Source of the DNA: Amycolatopsis mediterranei
GTDB taxonomy: Bacteria; Actinomycetota; Actinomycetes; Mycobacteriales; Pseudonocardiaceae
Assembly: GCF_026017845.1 (NCBI RefSeq)
Contig: NZ_CP100416.1
Location: 7,839,199-7,903,198, forward strand
Direction: 5' to 3'
Length of the DNA stretch: 64,000 bases
The notes below the pieces were generated by a model that saw nothing but the letters and a program-made list of their open reading frames with translations, ran no database searches and was not told the DNA's origin. The translations under genes and the position numbers were made by a program. Shown one piece after another: positions 63,921 to 64,000 of the stretch (position 1 is the first letter of the stretch; every line of letters starts with the position of its first letter).

Positions 63921-64000
63921 TTGAGTTCGGCGGTGTCCTACTCTCCCACAACCCTTCGGTTGCAGTACCATCGGCGCTGTCAGGCTTAGCTTCCGGGTTC
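63921..64000 (-). rRNA. 5S rRNA, 3' part (continues beyond the window)
   Basis: On the minus strand the end reads TAGGACACCGCCGAACTCAA, preceded by GTGGGAGAG and, further 5', by TACTGCAACC and AGCGCCGATGG, the 3' half of an actinobacterial 5S rRNA. The rest of the gene and the operon lie beyond 64000. The exact 3' end is approximate (within a few bases). Confidence 0.88.

Overview
The window comes from a high-GC actinomycete chromosome. The gene content (SARP regulator, acyl-CoA carboxylase beta plus epsilon subunits, DivIVA-like protein, enediyne polyketide synthase, actinobacterial 5S rRNA end) suggests a Pseudonocardiales organism such as Amycolatopsis. The genus is inference. Nearly every gene uses high-GC codons, and I found no transposase or prophage gene.

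Region 1 (1-15.1 kb) and region 2 (15.4-36.6 kb) look like a cryptic enediyne biosynthetic cluster. Its core is a 1942-residue iterative PKS (19706-25534, minus) with KS-AT-ACP-KR-DH-PPTase order. It is followed by an E10-type thioesterase and an E6-type flavin reductase. It is preceded by a P450, a small E8-like protein, a GMC oxidoreductase and the UnbL/UnbV/UnbU trio, with a second UnbL-like gene in front. Genes from 36575 down to 15468 lie on one strand with many 4-bp overlaps, so they probably form one long transcription unit that ends with a carboxylase beta and epsilon subunit pair. Region 1 adds SgcJ-type NTF2 proteins (four genes, two of them an almost perfect inverted repeat), an epoxide hydrolase, acyl-CoA-dehydrogenase-like flavoproteins, GMC, FAD and aldehyde oxidoreductases, an MFS exporter, AhpD-like and peroxiredoxin-like proteins, and small unknowns. 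SgcJ, SgcF-like, E6 and the E7-E8-E9 order point to a nine-membered-type core. No chromoprotein apoprotein gene was found.

Region 3 (36.6-50.4 kb) is regulatory: an AraC protein, a SARP, an HxlR protein, an ECF sigma factor with its YCII partner, then two histidine kinases, two near-twin response regulators and a second AraC paralogue. One kinase gene is an in-frame fusion of two complete kinase units, and the first half has lost its phospho-accepting histidine. Region 4 (50.4-55.2 kb) holds a fused YcaO cyclodehydratase and a SagB-type dehydrogenase, the core of an azole-forming (TOMM) RiPP pathway, plus a second HxlR paralogue. A 13-bp palindrome of the form GTGCG-N3-CGCAC recurs in the AraC/SARP, 58-residue peptide/AraC and YcaO/HxlR divergent promoters, and once near 14.8 kb. 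This suggests that the enediyne and RiPP regions share one regulator.

Region 5 (55.3-64 kb) is ordinary chromosome: a CopC-CopD fusion with a His-rich membrane partner, a DivIVA-like coiled coil, a CPBP protease, csoR-copA-copZ with two CsoR-type operators, cobF, a repeat tract, a terminator and the 3' end of a minus-strand 5S rRNA gene.
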